DNA of 64,000 nucleotides from NCBI GenBank assembly GCA_029974635.1, contig JARKQY010000022.1, positions 35,652-99,651 of the forward strand, given 5' to 3'. Source of the DNA: Bacillota bacterium. Its GTDB lineage: Bacteria > Bacillota > UBA4882 > UBA8346. Shown here in pieces: positions 17,581 to 27,062 of this stretch (its first letter is position 1; the number at the start of each line of letters is the position of its first letter). Below the pieces are notes generated by a model. That model searched no databases. It saw only the letters and a program-made list of their open reading frames with translations, and was not told the origin of the DNA. Position numbers and translations under genes: made by a program.

Positions 17581-17613
17581 AAGATCTCAAAGCTGACCGC
17601 CTTGAGATCTTTA
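17581..17613 (+). terminator. Hairpin between rpoZ and coaBC
   Basis: AAGATCTCAA at 17581-17590 and TTGAGATCTTT at 17602-17612 form a stem followed by TATTCT. The T run is short, so it may only partly stop polymerase and allow read-through into coaBC. Confidence 0.55.
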
Positions 17614-17645
17614 TTCTATATAACTAATTTTTTATAGGAGTTTCA

Positions 17646-18842
17646 ATGGCTGAAAAGAATGTTGTTCTGGGAATTACAGGGGGAATCGCCGTCTATAAGG
17701 TCCCTGATCTGGTTAGCCGGTTACGGAAAAAAGGGTTTAACGTGGATGTGATCATGACCAAATCAGCCACCGAATTTGTGACCCCGCTCACTTTCCGGGA
17801 AGTTTCGCGAAACCCGGTACATACGGAAATGTTTGCCAATCCGGTTCAATGGAATGTAGCACATATCGCTTTGGCCAAAAAAGCTGATTTGATCGCTATC
17901 GTACCGGCGACGGCAAATATTATCGCTAAATTGGCAACCGGAATCGCCGACGATCTCTTAACAGCCACACTCCTGGCGGCGCGTTGTCCCAAGCTCATCG
18001 CTCCGGCCATGAACTCGGGAATGTATAATAATCCTGCATGCCAAAGAAATCTGAAACAACTGGCAGATGACGGGTTTGTCATCGTCGGGCCCGACTCGGG
18101 ACATTTGCTTTGCGGGGATGAAGGGGTTGGCCGCCTCGCTTCATTGGATGAGATTGAGATTAATATTCAAAAGTTGTTGTCTACTCAGGATTTTATCAAT
18201 GAAACCGTCCTGATTACCGCTGGCGGTACCCGGGAAGCCATTGATCCGGTACGTTTCATCGGCAACCGTTCATCGGGGAAAATGGGGCACGCCCTAGCCG
18301 AAGCCGCTTTTAAAAGAGGAGCCAAAGTAATCTTGATATCAACTTCGCCCGACGCCCCTCGATATGCAGGTATGGAAGTTTATGGAGTGGAGAGTACCGC
18401 CCAAATGCGTGACCAAGTTTTAAGTCTGGCATCCCGGGCGACGATCATCATTAAAGCGGCGGCGCCGGCCGATTTCCGGCCTGCTTCCGTGGCCCAGGGG
18501 AAGATAAAAAAAACCAGCGCTGGAATGGATTTATCACTGGTGATCAATCCTGACATACTGCTGGAGTTGGGGCGGAACAAAAGATCGGGACAAATCCTGA
18601 TAGGTTTTGCGGCCGAAACGGATTCCCTTTCTAAAAACGCCCGCGACAAACTGGAACGTAAGAACCTGGATTTAATTGTTGGCAATCGGGTAGCCGATGC
18701 AATGGGAACCGAATGTAACAAGGTTACGGTTTTTTCAAAGACTAATGCGATTGATCTGCTTGAATCACCCAAACCCATTGTGGCGGATCAAATTCTGGAT
18801 TTGGTCATAAAGTACAGAATGGATGGTACTTTATCAGAATGA
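17646..18842 (+). CDS. coaBC: Bifunctional phosphopantothenoylcysteine decarboxylase/phosphopantothenate-cysteine ligase
   Basis: 398 residues; ATG 17646 follows ATAGGAGTTTCA. The N-terminal CoaC flavoprotein part (1-180) shows [10 protein letters not shown], the catalytic His in WNVAHIAL, and the substrate-clamp motif [11 protein letters not shown]. The C-terminal CoaB part (about 185-395) shows [15 protein letters not shown] and a KIKK segment. Together the two domains make 4'-phosphopantetheine on the path to coenzyme A. The stop overlaps the priA start as ATGA, so the two genes are translationally coupled. Confidence 0.96.
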   Translation: MAEKNVVLGITGGIAVYKVPDLVSRLRKKGFNVDVIMTKSATEFVTPLTFREVSRNPVHTEMFANPVQWNVAHIALAKKADLIAIVPATANIIAKLATGIADDLLTATLLAARCPKLIAPAMNSGMYNNPACQRNLKQLADDGFVIVGPDSGHLLCGDEGVGRLASLDEIEINIQKLLSTQDFINETVLITAGGTREAIDPVRFIGNRSSGKMGHALAEAAFKRGAKVILISTSPDAPRYAGMEVYGVESTAQMRDQVLSLASRATIIIKAAAPADFRPASVAQGKIKKTSAGMDLSLVINPDILLELGRNKRSGQILIGFAAETDSLSKNARDKLERKNLDLIVGNRVADAMGTECNKVTVFSKTNAIDLLESPKPIVADQILDLVIKYRMDGTLSE

Positions 18843-21334
18843 ACCATGCTGTTGCCCGGGTTTTAATCGCCTCTCCCTCTTATAGCTTGGACCGGCTGTT
18901 CGATTATTCGATACCGCCTGAAATGGCTGCTGAAATTAAACCGGGAGCCAGAGTTATAGTCCCCTTTCAAAACCGCGTCAGTATGGCCTATGTATGGGAA
19001 TTAACCCATCAATCCGAATTTTCCGCTTTGAAAGAAATCCGGCAGTTAATTGATGCTCCGCCCTTAATCGGCCCCTATCATTATGCGTTAATCAACTGGA
19101 TGGCCGAGTATTATTTTTGCAGCCGGGCTGATGTAATTCGGTTGTGTTTGCCGCCGGGCACCGGCTATACCCAGAAAATGACCTATCAACTCAATGTTGA
19201 GCCGGAGGATCTTCAAAATATCCTGCTGAATTCCGCTTTCTCCCAGCAGGATATTGCTGGAGCATTACAGCTCATTGACGATGGAGTAACAGCCTGCTGG
19301 AGCCAGGAGAAATGGCAGAAAGAGTTTTCCGGATTACGGGCGGTATGGGATTTTTTGAACCGGAAAAAAGTGTTGCGACGGGCTTCCATGATTGCCAAGC
19401 CGAGAATCGGCCCCAAGAACTTAAAAGTATATTGTTGGAATCCGGAAGCAACGATTGACAAAACTCCCGCCGGAAATCGAGTCCGGGAGATTTTACATAA
19501 CTCAGCCGGCGGTTTAACTCTGGCTGAACTTACCAAAGCGGCGGAAGTCAGTTCCTCCGTAATCCAGCGTTTATTAAAACAAGGCAAAGTTTCATGCATT
19601 GCCAAAAATGCCATCAGGATGCCGGCGGGATTTGCGGAAGCTGCGGCAGTCCGTGAAATTTGCTTTAACCAGGAACAGCAAACCACATACGATTTCATTA
19701 TAAATCATTTAGATGATAAACCCTTCTTATTACACGGCGTAACCGGCAGCGGTAAGACGGAAATCTATTTTGAAGCGGCTGCTATAATGTTACAGGCCGG
19801 TTTTCAGGTTTTATACCTGGTTCCCGAAATTGCCCTGACTCCGCAGACTCTGCAACGGGCCCGCAATCGATTTGGGGATCAGGTTGCATTGTTACATAGC
19901 AATATGTCCGATGGAGAGCGTTATGATCAATGGTTTAAAATTCACAATCACCAAGCTGGATTTGTGCTGGGAGCCCGGTCCGCCTTGTTTGCTCCTTTCA
20001 CGAAACTGGGTTTGATTATTGTCGATGAGGAACATGAATCAACTTATAAACAAGAGGAGACGCCCCGTTATCACGCCTTACAGGTTGTAGAGAAACTGGC
20101 GCAAATCTCCGGGGCTAAAGTGATTGTGGGCAGCGCTACTCCTTCTATTGAATCATTTTACCGGGCCAGAAGCGGCGAGTTTGTTTATTTGCAACTGAAA
20201 GAGCGTTATAATAATCGGCCGTTGCCCGAGGTTTCCATTGTCAATATGCGGGACGAGCTGCAACGCGGGAATAAAAATATTATCAGCACGGCTCTTCATG
20301 ATGCCATCGCATCCTGTCTCGCTGGCCAAGAACAAGTCATTTTATTATTGAACCGCCGCGGTTACGCCACTTTTATTTTATGCCGCGATTGCGGTATTAC
20401 GCTGAAATGTCCTTCTTGCGACGTTTCGCTGACTTATCATCTTCATGATGTAAATTTACGCTGTCATTATTGTGATTACCGTCAGCCAGTGCCCAATGTA
20501 TGTCCGAAATGTTCCAGTACCCGGATCCGGTATTTTGGTCACGGCACCCAGCGTCTGGAAGAGGAGTTGACTGCGAATTTTCCGGGTGCCCGCTTACTTC
20601 GGATGGATTTGGATTCCACCTCCCGAAAAGGCGCTTACCATGAAATTTACCAGCAGCTAAGCGGAGGTTCGGTGGATATTTTACTGGGTACGCAAATGAT
20701 TGCTAAAGGGCTGGACCTGCCCAGGGTTACTCTGGTAGGGGTTATCAGCGCCGATTCCACTTTGAGTTTTCCGGATTTTCGGGCGGCGGAAAGAACTTTC
20801 AGTTTGTTGACGCAAGTAGCGGGCCGGGCGGGCCGGGGTTCAAGACCGGGCAAGGTCATATTTCAAACTTATAACCCAGAGCATTATTCATTGCAATATG
20901 CGAAAAATCATGATTATCTTAATTTTTTCGAGCAAGAAATCTTGCACCGGCAGGAATTGGGCTATCCGCCCTTTTCGGAATTGGTGAAATTCGGATTCAG
21001 CGGTTTAAAGGCCGCTCAAGTTAGCGCCGCAGCTCAAAAATTGGGAGATATTCTAAAAAAACATGCCATCGCGGCTTGCGTCTTGGCGACGGAGGGCGTG
21101 ATGCAGCAAAATGCAGCATCCGCCGGTTCTTCCAACCGGATTTTGGAGATACTAGGTCCGGCGCCGGCTTTGATTTATAAAATTCAGGATAAATACCGCT
21201 GGCAGATTTTATTGAAGTGCAATCAGCCGGTAATACTTGAACAAATCGTTAAAAATGCGTGGCAGGAGTTTCCTTTCAAGGATTATAGCGCTGTAAAGAT
21301 TACTCGGGATCGCAATCCGTATTCATCGGTATAG
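18839..21334 (+). CDS. priA: Primosomal replication restart helicase PriA
   Basis: 831 residues. The N-terminal 3'-DNA-binding domain covers residues 1-110. A winged-helix-like region follows, then the helicase core from about 275: Walker A GVTGSGKTE, DEEHE, and VGSATPS. The PriA zinc-binding cysteines (CRDC, CPSC, CHYC, CPKC) lie at about 515-560, followed by helicase motifs V and VI (GTQMIAKGLD, QVAGRAGRG). PriA reloads the replisome at stalled forks. Its length is slightly above the usual 730-810 because of an insert near residues 120-220. It starts inside the coaBC stop codon. Confidence 0.96.
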   Translation: MNHAVARVLIASPSYSLDRLFDYSIPPEMAAEIKPGARVIVPFQNRVSMAYVWELTHQSEFSALKEIRQLIDAPPLIGPYHYALINWMAEYYFCSRADVIRLCLPPGTGYTQKMTYQLNVEPEDLQNILLNSAFSQQDIAGALQLIDDGVTACWSQEKWQKEFSGLRAVWDFLNRKKVLRRASMIAKPRIGPKNLKVYCWNPEATIDKTPAGNRVREILHNSAGGLTLAELTKAAEVSSSVIQRLLKQGKVSCIAKNAIRMPAGFAEAAAVREICFNQEQQTTYDFIINHLDDKPFLLHGVTGSGKTEIYFEAAAIMLQAGFQVLYLVPEIALTPQTLQRARNRFGDQVALLHSNMSDGERYDQWFKIHNHQAGFVLGARSALFAPFTKLGLIIVDEEHESTYKQEETPRYHALQVVEKLAQISGAKVIVGSATPSIESFYRARSGEFVYLQLKERYNNRPLPEVSIVNMRDELQRGNKNIISTALHDAIASCLAGQEQVILLLNRRGYATFILCRDCGITLKCPSCDVSLTYHLHDVNLRCHYCDYRQPVPNVCPKCSSTRIRYFGHGTQRLEEELTANFPGARLLRMDLDSTSRKGAYHEIYQQLSGGSVDILLGTQMIAKGLDLPRVTLVGVISADSTLSFPDFRAAERTFSLLTQVAGRAGRGSRPGKVIFQTYNPEHYSLQYAKNHDYLNFFEQEILHRQELGYPPFSELVKFGFSGLKAAQVSAAAQKLGDILKKHAIAACVLATEGVMQQNAASAGSSNRILEILGPAPALIYKIQDKYRWQILLKCNQPVILEQIVKNAWQEFPFKDYSAVKITRDRNPYSSV

Positions 21335-21499
21335 TTTCCGGTGACCCGTTGGTCATCAAAAGCATTTCCGGTTATCATTGTCAATTTGCAAATTGATAGA
21401 ATAATTAGTATAATACAGAATAGATCTCAGTGAGTGAGTTGCTTTGCGACGATTATAGACTAATTTTCATTTATTATGAATGATAAACCGAGGTGTCCG

Positions 21500-21943
21500 A
21501 TGGCGCTGTTAAAAATTCTGACGGAGGGTAATCCAATCCTGCGTCAAAAATCTAAATCAATAGATAAGATCACTAAACGGCATAAGGAATTGGCCAAAAA
21601 TATGCTGGAAACCATGTACAATGCTCCGGGAGTGGGATTGGCCGCTCCCCAGGTGGGCGTCTTGGAGCGGATAATCGTTATTGACACCGGCGATGGCCCC
21701 ATTGTCGTGGTTAATCCCCAGATAATCAGCCGGGAAGGTGAATACCGGGATGCGGAGGGGTGTTTATCGATACCCGGCCGCAATGAATATATAACCCGTT
21801 CGCAACAAGTAGTGGTCACCGGTATGGATCTGGCCGGCAAAAAAGTGAAGATCGAAGCTTCGGGGTTATTAGCCAGGGCATTTCAACATGAGACCGATCA
21901 CCTGGACGGGATTTTATTTATCGATTATCTGGAAGAAACGTGA
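21500..21943 (+). CDS. def: Peptide deformylase
   Basis: 147 residues from ATG 21500, preceded by CCGAGGTG; an ATG at 21476 in the same frame has no ribosome site. All three metal-site motifs are present: GVGLAAPQVG, EGCLSIP (Cys ligand) and QHETDHLDG (two His ligands and catalytic Glu). It removes the formyl group from new proteins. It is paired with fmt 33 bases downstream, the enzyme that adds the formyl group to the initiator tRNA. A weak promoter (TTGCAA, 17 bases, TATAAT) lies in the 140-base gap before it. Confidence 0.96.
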   Translation: MALLKILTEGNPILRQKSKSIDKITKRHKELAKNMLETMYNAPGVGLAAPQVGVLERIIVIDTGDGPIVVVNPQIISREGEYRDAEGCLSIPGRNEYITRSQQVVVTGMDLAGKKVKIEASGLLARAFQHETDHLDGILFIDYLEET

Positions 21944-21976
21944 AAAACTCCTCATTTTATTAAAGGAGAAATCAAA

Positions 21977-22927
21977 TTGCGGATTATGTTCATGGGTACC
22001 CCGGAGTTTGCCGCTGCGTGCCTGCGGAAAGTTATCGCCGCCGGGTTGCCGCCGGTTGGAGTAGTGACCCAACCGGATCGACCAAAGGGCAGAGGTATGG
22101 TACAGCATCCTTCCGAGGTCAAGATTGTGGCTTTGAAAAATCAGTTGCCGCTTTGGCAGCCGGAATCTATTTCAGATCCCGAATTTTTGAAGCCTTATCA
22201 ATTATTGCAGCCCGATCTGGTTGTAGTAGTCGCCTTTGGACAAAAAATACCGGATGAGATCCTGTTTGGACCAAGATTCGGTTGTATCAACGTCCATGGT
22301 TCCTTGCTCCCCAAATACCGGGGCGCGGCTCCCATTCAATGGAGTATTATTAACGGGGATGCTGAGACCGGGGTCACCACCATGTATATGGATGAAGGAT
22401 GGGATACCGGCGATATCATTTACCAGGAAAAAACCGCCGTTGATCCCGATGAGAATTTCGGCGTGCTATACTCCCGGTTGGCGCAATTGGGCGCTGAATT
22501 ATTAATTAAGACATTACAGGATATTGAAAACGGCAAGGCGCCCCGGATCCCTCAAAACCATTCACTGGCAACCAAAGCGCCCAAATTAAAAGACGAGTTG
22601 CAAAAGATAAATTGGAACGATTCAGCCGTCCGGATCCATAATTTGGTTCGGGTTTTTGCACCGGCCCCGGGCATGGAAACTATTTTGAACGGGGAACGTT
22701 TGAAGATTATAGAGACTTTCCGCGATGATGGAGCGGAAAGTCAAACTGGGAAACCAGGTGAAATACTGGGGATAATTAAAAATAAAGGAATTTTGACAGC
22801 TGTTAGCGAAAATACGGCAATTATTCTTTCAAAAGTTCAACCCCTGGGGAAAAGGGTGATGTCAGGCGTAGAATTTTCCAATGGTAGACGTTTACATCCG
22901 GGTATGTATTTCAGCAATTATGTATAA
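21977..22927 (+). CDS. fmt: Methionyl-tRNA formyltransferase
   Basis: 316 residues from TTG 21977, eight bases after AAAGGAG. The start gives RIMFMGTPEFA, the standard opening. The catalytic region VHGSLLPKYRGAAPIQW (Asn-His-Asp type) lies at about 107-124 and a C-terminal OB-like tRNA-binding domain covers 205-316. It formylates Met-tRNA for initiation. Operon order def-fmt-zinc peptidase-rsmB is the Bacillota standard. Confidence 0.96.
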   Translation: MRIMFMGTPEFAAACLRKVIAAGLPPVGVVTQPDRPKGRGMVQHPSEVKIVALKNQLPLWQPESISDPEFLKPYQLLQPDLVVVVAFGQKIPDEILFGPRFGCINVHGSLLPKYRGAAPIQWSIINGDAETGVTTMYMDEGWDTGDIIYQEKTAVDPDENFGVLYSRLAQLGAELLIKTLQDIENGKAPRIPQNHSLATKAPKLKDELQKINWNDSAVRIHNLVRVFAPAPGMETILNGERLKIIETFRDDGAESQTGKPGEILGIIKNKGILTAVSENTAIILSKVQPLGKRVMSGVEFSNGRRLHPGMYFSNYV

Positions 22928-22950
22928 ATTAACCATAGGAGGGTAGCACA

Positions 22951-23637
22951 ATGTTCGACGCGACATTTATATTATTAATTCCGGCGATTATTTTCACCAT
23001 ATACGCCCAGTTTAAGGTGAAATCCACTTTTAACAAATACTTGAATCATCATGCCTCATCGGGGATGACCGGGGCTCAAGTCGCCAGAGAGCTGTTAAAC
23101 CGCAGCAATCTCTATAACGTACCAGTGGAATTGACTCCGGGCGATTTATCGGATCATTATGATCCCCGTTCCAGGGTTTTACGGCTTTCCTCGGAGGTAT
23201 ATCACGGCACTTCCCTGGCTTCCCTGGGAGTCGCCGCCCATGAAACCGGACATGCAATCCAACATGCTCAAGCTTATGCTCCGTTAACGATCCGGAACGG
23301 AATTTTTCCCATAGCCAGCCTGGGTTCCAATCTGGGATATTTTCTGTTCTTTATCGGTCTCCTGTTTGGCGGAAGCGCCTCCGGCTTTTTAATCGACCTG
23401 GGAATCATTCTGTTCAGCTTCTTTGTGTTTTTTACCGTATTAACCTTGCCGGTTGAGTTTAATGCCAGTAACCGGGCTTTGGTTTTGCTGGCCAATTACG
23501 GCTATTTACGGCAGGGCGAAGAGCTTACAGGCGCCAAAAAAGTTTTAAATGCTGCTGCTATGACTTACGTTGCGGCCGCTGCAACCGCGATTTTGAATCT
23601 GTTGCGGATGTTCTTAATCCGGGGCCGTGATGAATAA
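22951..23637 (+). CDS. Neutral zinc metallopeptidase, YugP family
   Basis: 228 residues; ATG 22951 follows AGGAGGGTAGCACA. A membrane helix at the N-terminus (residues 2-20) and two or three more at about 115-165 and 195-220 flank a cytoplasmic-side or membrane-surface catalytic motif AAHETGHAIQHA (HExxH). This is the YugP family (DUF2268-like, M-clan peptidase), whose substrate is unknown. It is nearly always found between fmt and rsmB in Bacillota, as here; the rsmB start lies inside its last codons. Confidence 0.9.
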   Translation: MFDATFILLIPAIIFTIYAQFKVKSTFNKYLNHHASSGMTGAQVARELLNRSNLYNVPVELTPGDLSDHYDPRSRVLRLSSEVYHGTSLASLGVAAHETGHAIQHAQAYAPLTIRNGIFPIASLGSNLGYFLFFIGLLFGGSASGFLIDLGIILFSFFVFFTVLTLPVEFNASNRALVLLANYGYLRQGEELTGAKKVLNAAAMTYVAAAATAILNLLRMFLIRGRDE

Positions 23638-24997
23638 AGTTTCCGGGCGTTATTTGGCTCAATTGATTTTGGATGGCGTGGAACAAGAAGAATCCTATGT
23701 CAATCTGCTCCAATCAAGAATTTTTGCAGAATACGGTCACAATGTCCCTCACCGGGAAAAAGCGTTTTGTACCGAGTTGGTATACGGAACCTTACGTCAC
23801 CGTTTGAAAATTGATTTTATTCTGGGACGGCTGTTGAGCCGTCCTTTCGCTTCCTTGAAAACACCGGTAAAAAACATCCTTCGCCTTGGAGTTTATCAAC
23901 TGCTTTATCTGCCGGAAATCCCGGAGCGGGCGGTGTGCCATGCCGCCGTTGAACAAATCAAACAGTCCCGCTACGCGGGACTAAGTTCACTGGTGAATGG
24001 AGTGTTGCGTTCGTATTTACGACGAAAAAACGAAATCTGTTTTCCGGACCCGAAAGTAGAACCGGCGGAATACTTGTCGGTAGAGTATTCCCATCCATTA
24101 TGGCTGGTAAAACGCTGGCTTGATAATTTTGGCCCGGTTCGAACTCAAGAAATTTTAAAAACGAATAACGAACCATCGCCATTGACCGTAAGAGTCAATT
24201 GTCATCTAGCCACAACTTCGGAATTCATGAACATATTGGCAGAATCGAAGATCGGATATCGCCGTGGTTTGTTTTTGGCGGAAGCAATCAATCTCGAATC
24301 ACTGCATGAATCGATTGAAGAAATGTCTTTGTTTCAAACCGGCCGAATATTCATTCAGGATGAAAACGCGATGCTGGCCGCCCACTTGGTAAGGCCTGAA
24401 CCGGGAGAGCTGATTCTCGATTTATGCGCCGCTCCGGGCGGCAAGAGTACTCATTTGGCTGAGTTAATGAATGATAGCGGTGAAATAAGGAGTTTGGACA
24501 ATCATCCGCATAAAATCAAGTTAATCGAAGAGAATGCGGCAAGGTTACAACTGCACAGCATCCGGCCGGTCTTCGGGGATGCTCGGGATTTCCGGTTACC
24601 GGGAGATAAATTGGCTGATGCGGTTTTAGTAGATGCGCCGTGTTCCGGGACCGGCGTTTTACGAAGAAGAGCGGATTCCAGGTACCGGCGGAAACATGAG
24701 GATATTAGGAAGTTAGCCGATATTCAAAGGGAGATTCTGAATAATGCCGCTTCACTTGTAAGGCCCGGTGGCCGCATCGTCTATTGTACCTGCACTTTGG
24801 AACCTGAGGAAAACCAATGGCAGGCAACCGGTTTTTTGGAGAGTCATCCCGAATTTGAAATCACCGATTACCAGCCCTTATTGCCGGAAACGGTGGCTAA
24901 TTACGCTGCCGATCCGTCATCCAAATGGCTGACCATTTTACCGATCTCCGGAGGCGGAGATGGGTTTTTCATGTGCCGGTTTAAAAAAAGCGAATGA
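23630..24997 (+). CDS. rsmB: 16S rRNA (cytosine-967-C5) methyltransferase
   Basis: 455 residues from ATG 23630 (GTG 23627 is an alternative), overlapping the preceding stop by eight bases. The N-terminal NusB-like RNA-binding domain covers 1-145. The SAM-binding motif LDLCAAPGGKSTHLAEL is at about 262 and the two catalytic cysteines are in DAPCSGTGVLRRR and YCTCTLEPEEN. It methylates C967 of 16S rRNA. The last 17 bases overlap the convergent apgM gene, leaving no room for a separate terminator. Confidence 0.95.
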   Translation: MNKVSGRYLAQLILDGVEQEESYVNLLQSRIFAEYGHNVPHREKAFCTELVYGTLRHRLKIDFILGRLLSRPFASLKTPVKNILRLGVYQLLYLPEIPERAVCHAAVEQIKQSRYAGLSSLVNGVLRSYLRRKNEICFPDPKVEPAEYLSVEYSHPLWLVKRWLDNFGPVRTQEILKTNNEPSPLTVRVNCHLATTSEFMNILAESKIGYRRGLFLAEAINLESLHESIEEMSLFQTGRIFIQDENAMLAAHLVRPEPGELILDLCAAPGGKSTHLAELMNDSGEIRSLDNHPHKIKLIEENAARLQLHSIRPVFGDARDFRLPGDKLADAVLVDAPCSGTGVLRRRADSRYRRKHEDIRKLADIQREILNNAASLVRPGGRIVYCTCTLEPEENQWQATGFLESHPEFEITDYQPLLPETVANYAADPSSKWLTILPISGGGDGFFMCRFKKSE

Positions 24998-26195
24998 AAC
25001 GATCCATTAAGGTAAAACCCTTTTCAATGAAGATACCGCTTTGCCGGGCAGTCTCTTCGTTAAAGCTTTCAATCCTGGATTCGTTTGGGCGGTTTGACTG
25101 ATATATAATATACGGAACCGGATCGGAGACATGGGTTTTTAACGTTAAGGGAGTTGGATGATCCGGTAAAATCAGTATTTTAAACTCCGAATTCAGCTTC
25201 GGCAATTCAGCCAAAATGGGAGCTAGAACCTCGGCGTCGATTTTCTCAATGGCCTTGATTTTATTTTCGATTTCACCCCGGTGTCCGGCTTCATCGGGAG
25301 CTTCAATATGCAAGTAGACAAAATCCCTGCCGTCTTTGAACGCCTGCAACGCCGCTTCGGCTTTGCCTTTAAAATTGGTATGAACATTGCCGGTTGCGCC
25401 GGGAACGTTTATGACATCCAATCCCGCACATAATCCCAAGCCTTTTGCCAAATCCACCGCTGAAATGACAGCACCTTTAAGTTGAAATTTTTCAAAAAAA
25501 CTTGGAATATCTGCTCTCTTGCCCTGGCCCCATAGCCAGATGGAGGTTGCAGGGCGTAAATTTTTCGCTATCCGGCCCCGGTTGACCGGATGGTCTTGTA
25601 AAATCATCCGGCTGTGTTTCATGAGGTCCAATAAAACATTGGCTTTATTTCCCTTGGGAAGATAGGGGTTGATCTTTTTGTCGGCAATATCATGGGGAGG
25701 AGTTAGTTGGAGTTCAAGGGGACCATTATGCCAGATCATTAAATGACGGTAGCTGATTCCCGGATAAAATGTAAAAGAGTCTGAGTTCAACTCGGCGGCG
25801 ATAGCTGCAATTAATTCTCCCGCTTCCGCCGAGGAGATTTCATCCGAGCTATAGTCCACCATAACCTTATTCTCATATTCATTCTCTCCCGAAAGGTTTA
25901 CCAGGTTGCAGCGAAAAGCCACATCCGTATTGGTTAAAGGGACTCCCATGCTTACCGCTTCGATTGGGGATCTTCCCGTATAATACTTTTCAGGATCGTA
26001 ACCCAGCACCGATAAGTTGGCAACATCACTTCCCGGAGGCATTCCCGGCGGAACCGTTTGAACCAAACCGACTTCGCCCATCCGGGCTAGCTTATCCATA
26101 TTTGGCTTCCGGCAGCACTGTAAAGGTGTTTTATCAGCCAATGCCGGAACAGGATAATCCGCCATCCCGTCTCCCAGGACAACCAAATATTTCAT
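24981..26195 (-). CDS. apgM: Cofactor-independent phosphoglycerate mutase, archaeal (ApgM) type
   Basis: 404 residues; ATG 26195 follows AGGAGGAAATTTC on the minus strand. The alkaline-phosphatase-superfamily metal site is visible: LGDGMADYP at the start, PPGSDVANLSVLGYD (the Ser nucleophile) near residue 55, and ILPDHPTPL with a following His near 350. The length of about 400 and the short form separate it from the 510-residue GpmI type. It interconverts 2- and 3-phosphoglycerate in glycolysis and gluconeogenesis. It is convergent with rsmB and its 3' end overlaps it. Confidence 0.93.
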   Translation of the reverse strand: MKYLVVLGDGMADYPVPALADKTPLQCCRKPNMDKLARMGEVGLVQTVPPGMPPGSDVANLSVLGYDPEKYYTGRSPIEAVSMGVPLTNTDVAFRCNLVNLSGENEYENKVMVDYSSDEISSAEAGELIAAIAAELNSDSFTFYPGISYRHLMIWHNGPLELQLTPPHDIADKKINPYLPKGNKANVLLDLMKHSRMILQDHPVNRGRIAKNLRPATSIWLWGQGKRADIPSFFEKFQLKGAVISAVDLAKGLGLCAGLDVINVPGATGNVHTNFKGKAEAALQAFKDGRDFVYLHIEAPDEAGHRGEIENKIKAIEKIDAEVLAPILAELPKLNSEFKILILPDHPTPLTLKTHVSDPVPYIIYQSNRPNESRIESFNEETARQSGIFIEKGFTLMDRFIRFF

Positions 26196-26335
26196 GAAAT
26201 TTCCTCCTAAATAACGAGATAACGAGGCTGTCTAAAAAAGCAATTGGCAATCTATAACGTTAAAAATCTTTGGGACACCAGATGTGATTAAAAAATAACC
26301 CACAAATAAAAAACTCCAAATTATTATACCATATT

Positions 26336-26481
26336 GTAGCATAGCTACCATAGCTACAATTCAAAATTATCTCCAAAGTTTGTTTTTCTGCAAACTTTTT
26401 AAGGAAAATTACATATTATAGCGCAGCCACAATTCAAAATTATTCCCAAAGTTTGTTTTATAAGAAATTTTTAAGAACAAT
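26336..26481. repeat. Two decayed copies of the dispersed double-hairpin repeat (family A)
   Basis: Copy 1 (26336-26409) has a GTAGCATAGCTAC stem, then ATTCAAAATTATC and a weakened CAAAGTTTG...CAAACTTT hairpin. Copy 2 (about 26418-26481) has AGCGCAGCCACAATTCAAA and the same trailing half. Both match the better-preserved element at 57750-57830. Confidence 0.7.
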
Positions 26482-26694
26482 TACACATTTGCATCGAATT
26501 GCTGAAATCATTTATTCTTATAAAACTTGCGAAATATCACGCTACGAGTAGCCTGACTACGAATAATTGTTGCTGTTTTCAGTTTAGACTTAAAACAAAC
26601 GTGGTAATGGAAATTTTATCGAATTAGAGTATTGCTACCGCATTCAATTGGTGGTAGATTTAACATTATATTTTATTGATACCGTTTTGTGAGT
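26482..26694. other. AT-rich leader upstream of the c-di-AMP riboswitch
   Basis: This stretch must hold the kimA promoter, but I see no convincing TTGACA/TATAAT pair at a proper spacing. TATATT and TTGATA elements are present near 26665-26680. No open frame looks real. Confidence 0.4.
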
Positions 26695-26852
26695 AATTCG
26701 CTGGTATGTTTCCGATAGCCTAATTTTCTTTTCAAAGAAGAACGGGGGAACCATTTATTGGGGTGAAAACATCTTGATGCTTACGTATTAAGATTTAGGG
26801 AACTCTTCAACCCTAACCCGTCAGGTAACCTCGTCGGTAATGAAGAGAGGCT
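26695..26852 (+). ncRNA. c-di-AMP riboswitch (ydaO/yuaA type)
   Basis: The conserved core is clear: AACGGGGGAACCATTTATTG at 26741-26760, GGGGTGAA next, then a TTAGGGAACTCTTC segment, CCCTAACCCGTCAGGTAACC at 26811-26830, and CTCGTCGGTAATGAAGAGAG. This matches the ydaO class. It lies just upstream of a kimA-type transporter, the usual partner. Binding of c-di-AMP normally favours the downstream terminator, so it is an off-switch. Confidence 0.93.
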
Positions 26853-26868
26853 TATGGCAGCAGTTTTA

Positions 26869-26902
26869 GCTACACCATGGAACCTCCTGGTGTAGTATTT
26901 TT
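26869..26902 (+). terminator. Riboswitch-controlled terminator before kimA
   Basis: CTACACCA at 26870-26877 pairs with TGGTGTAG at 26888-26895, followed by TATTTTT. It is placed right after the riboswitch core, as expected for the expression platform. Confidence 0.8.
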
Positions 26903-27062
26903 ATGCATTTTTGACCTGAAGCCGGCAAGCAGCTCTCAAATTGCTCAGGATATGAACTTGCCGGAACGCGGTTTAAAAATCGGTTGATTGGTTTCAATGG
27001 AAGATACACAAGATATAAATTGGCAGCTCCATGATTCTAAAAATGAGTGAGGCGATTCGTCA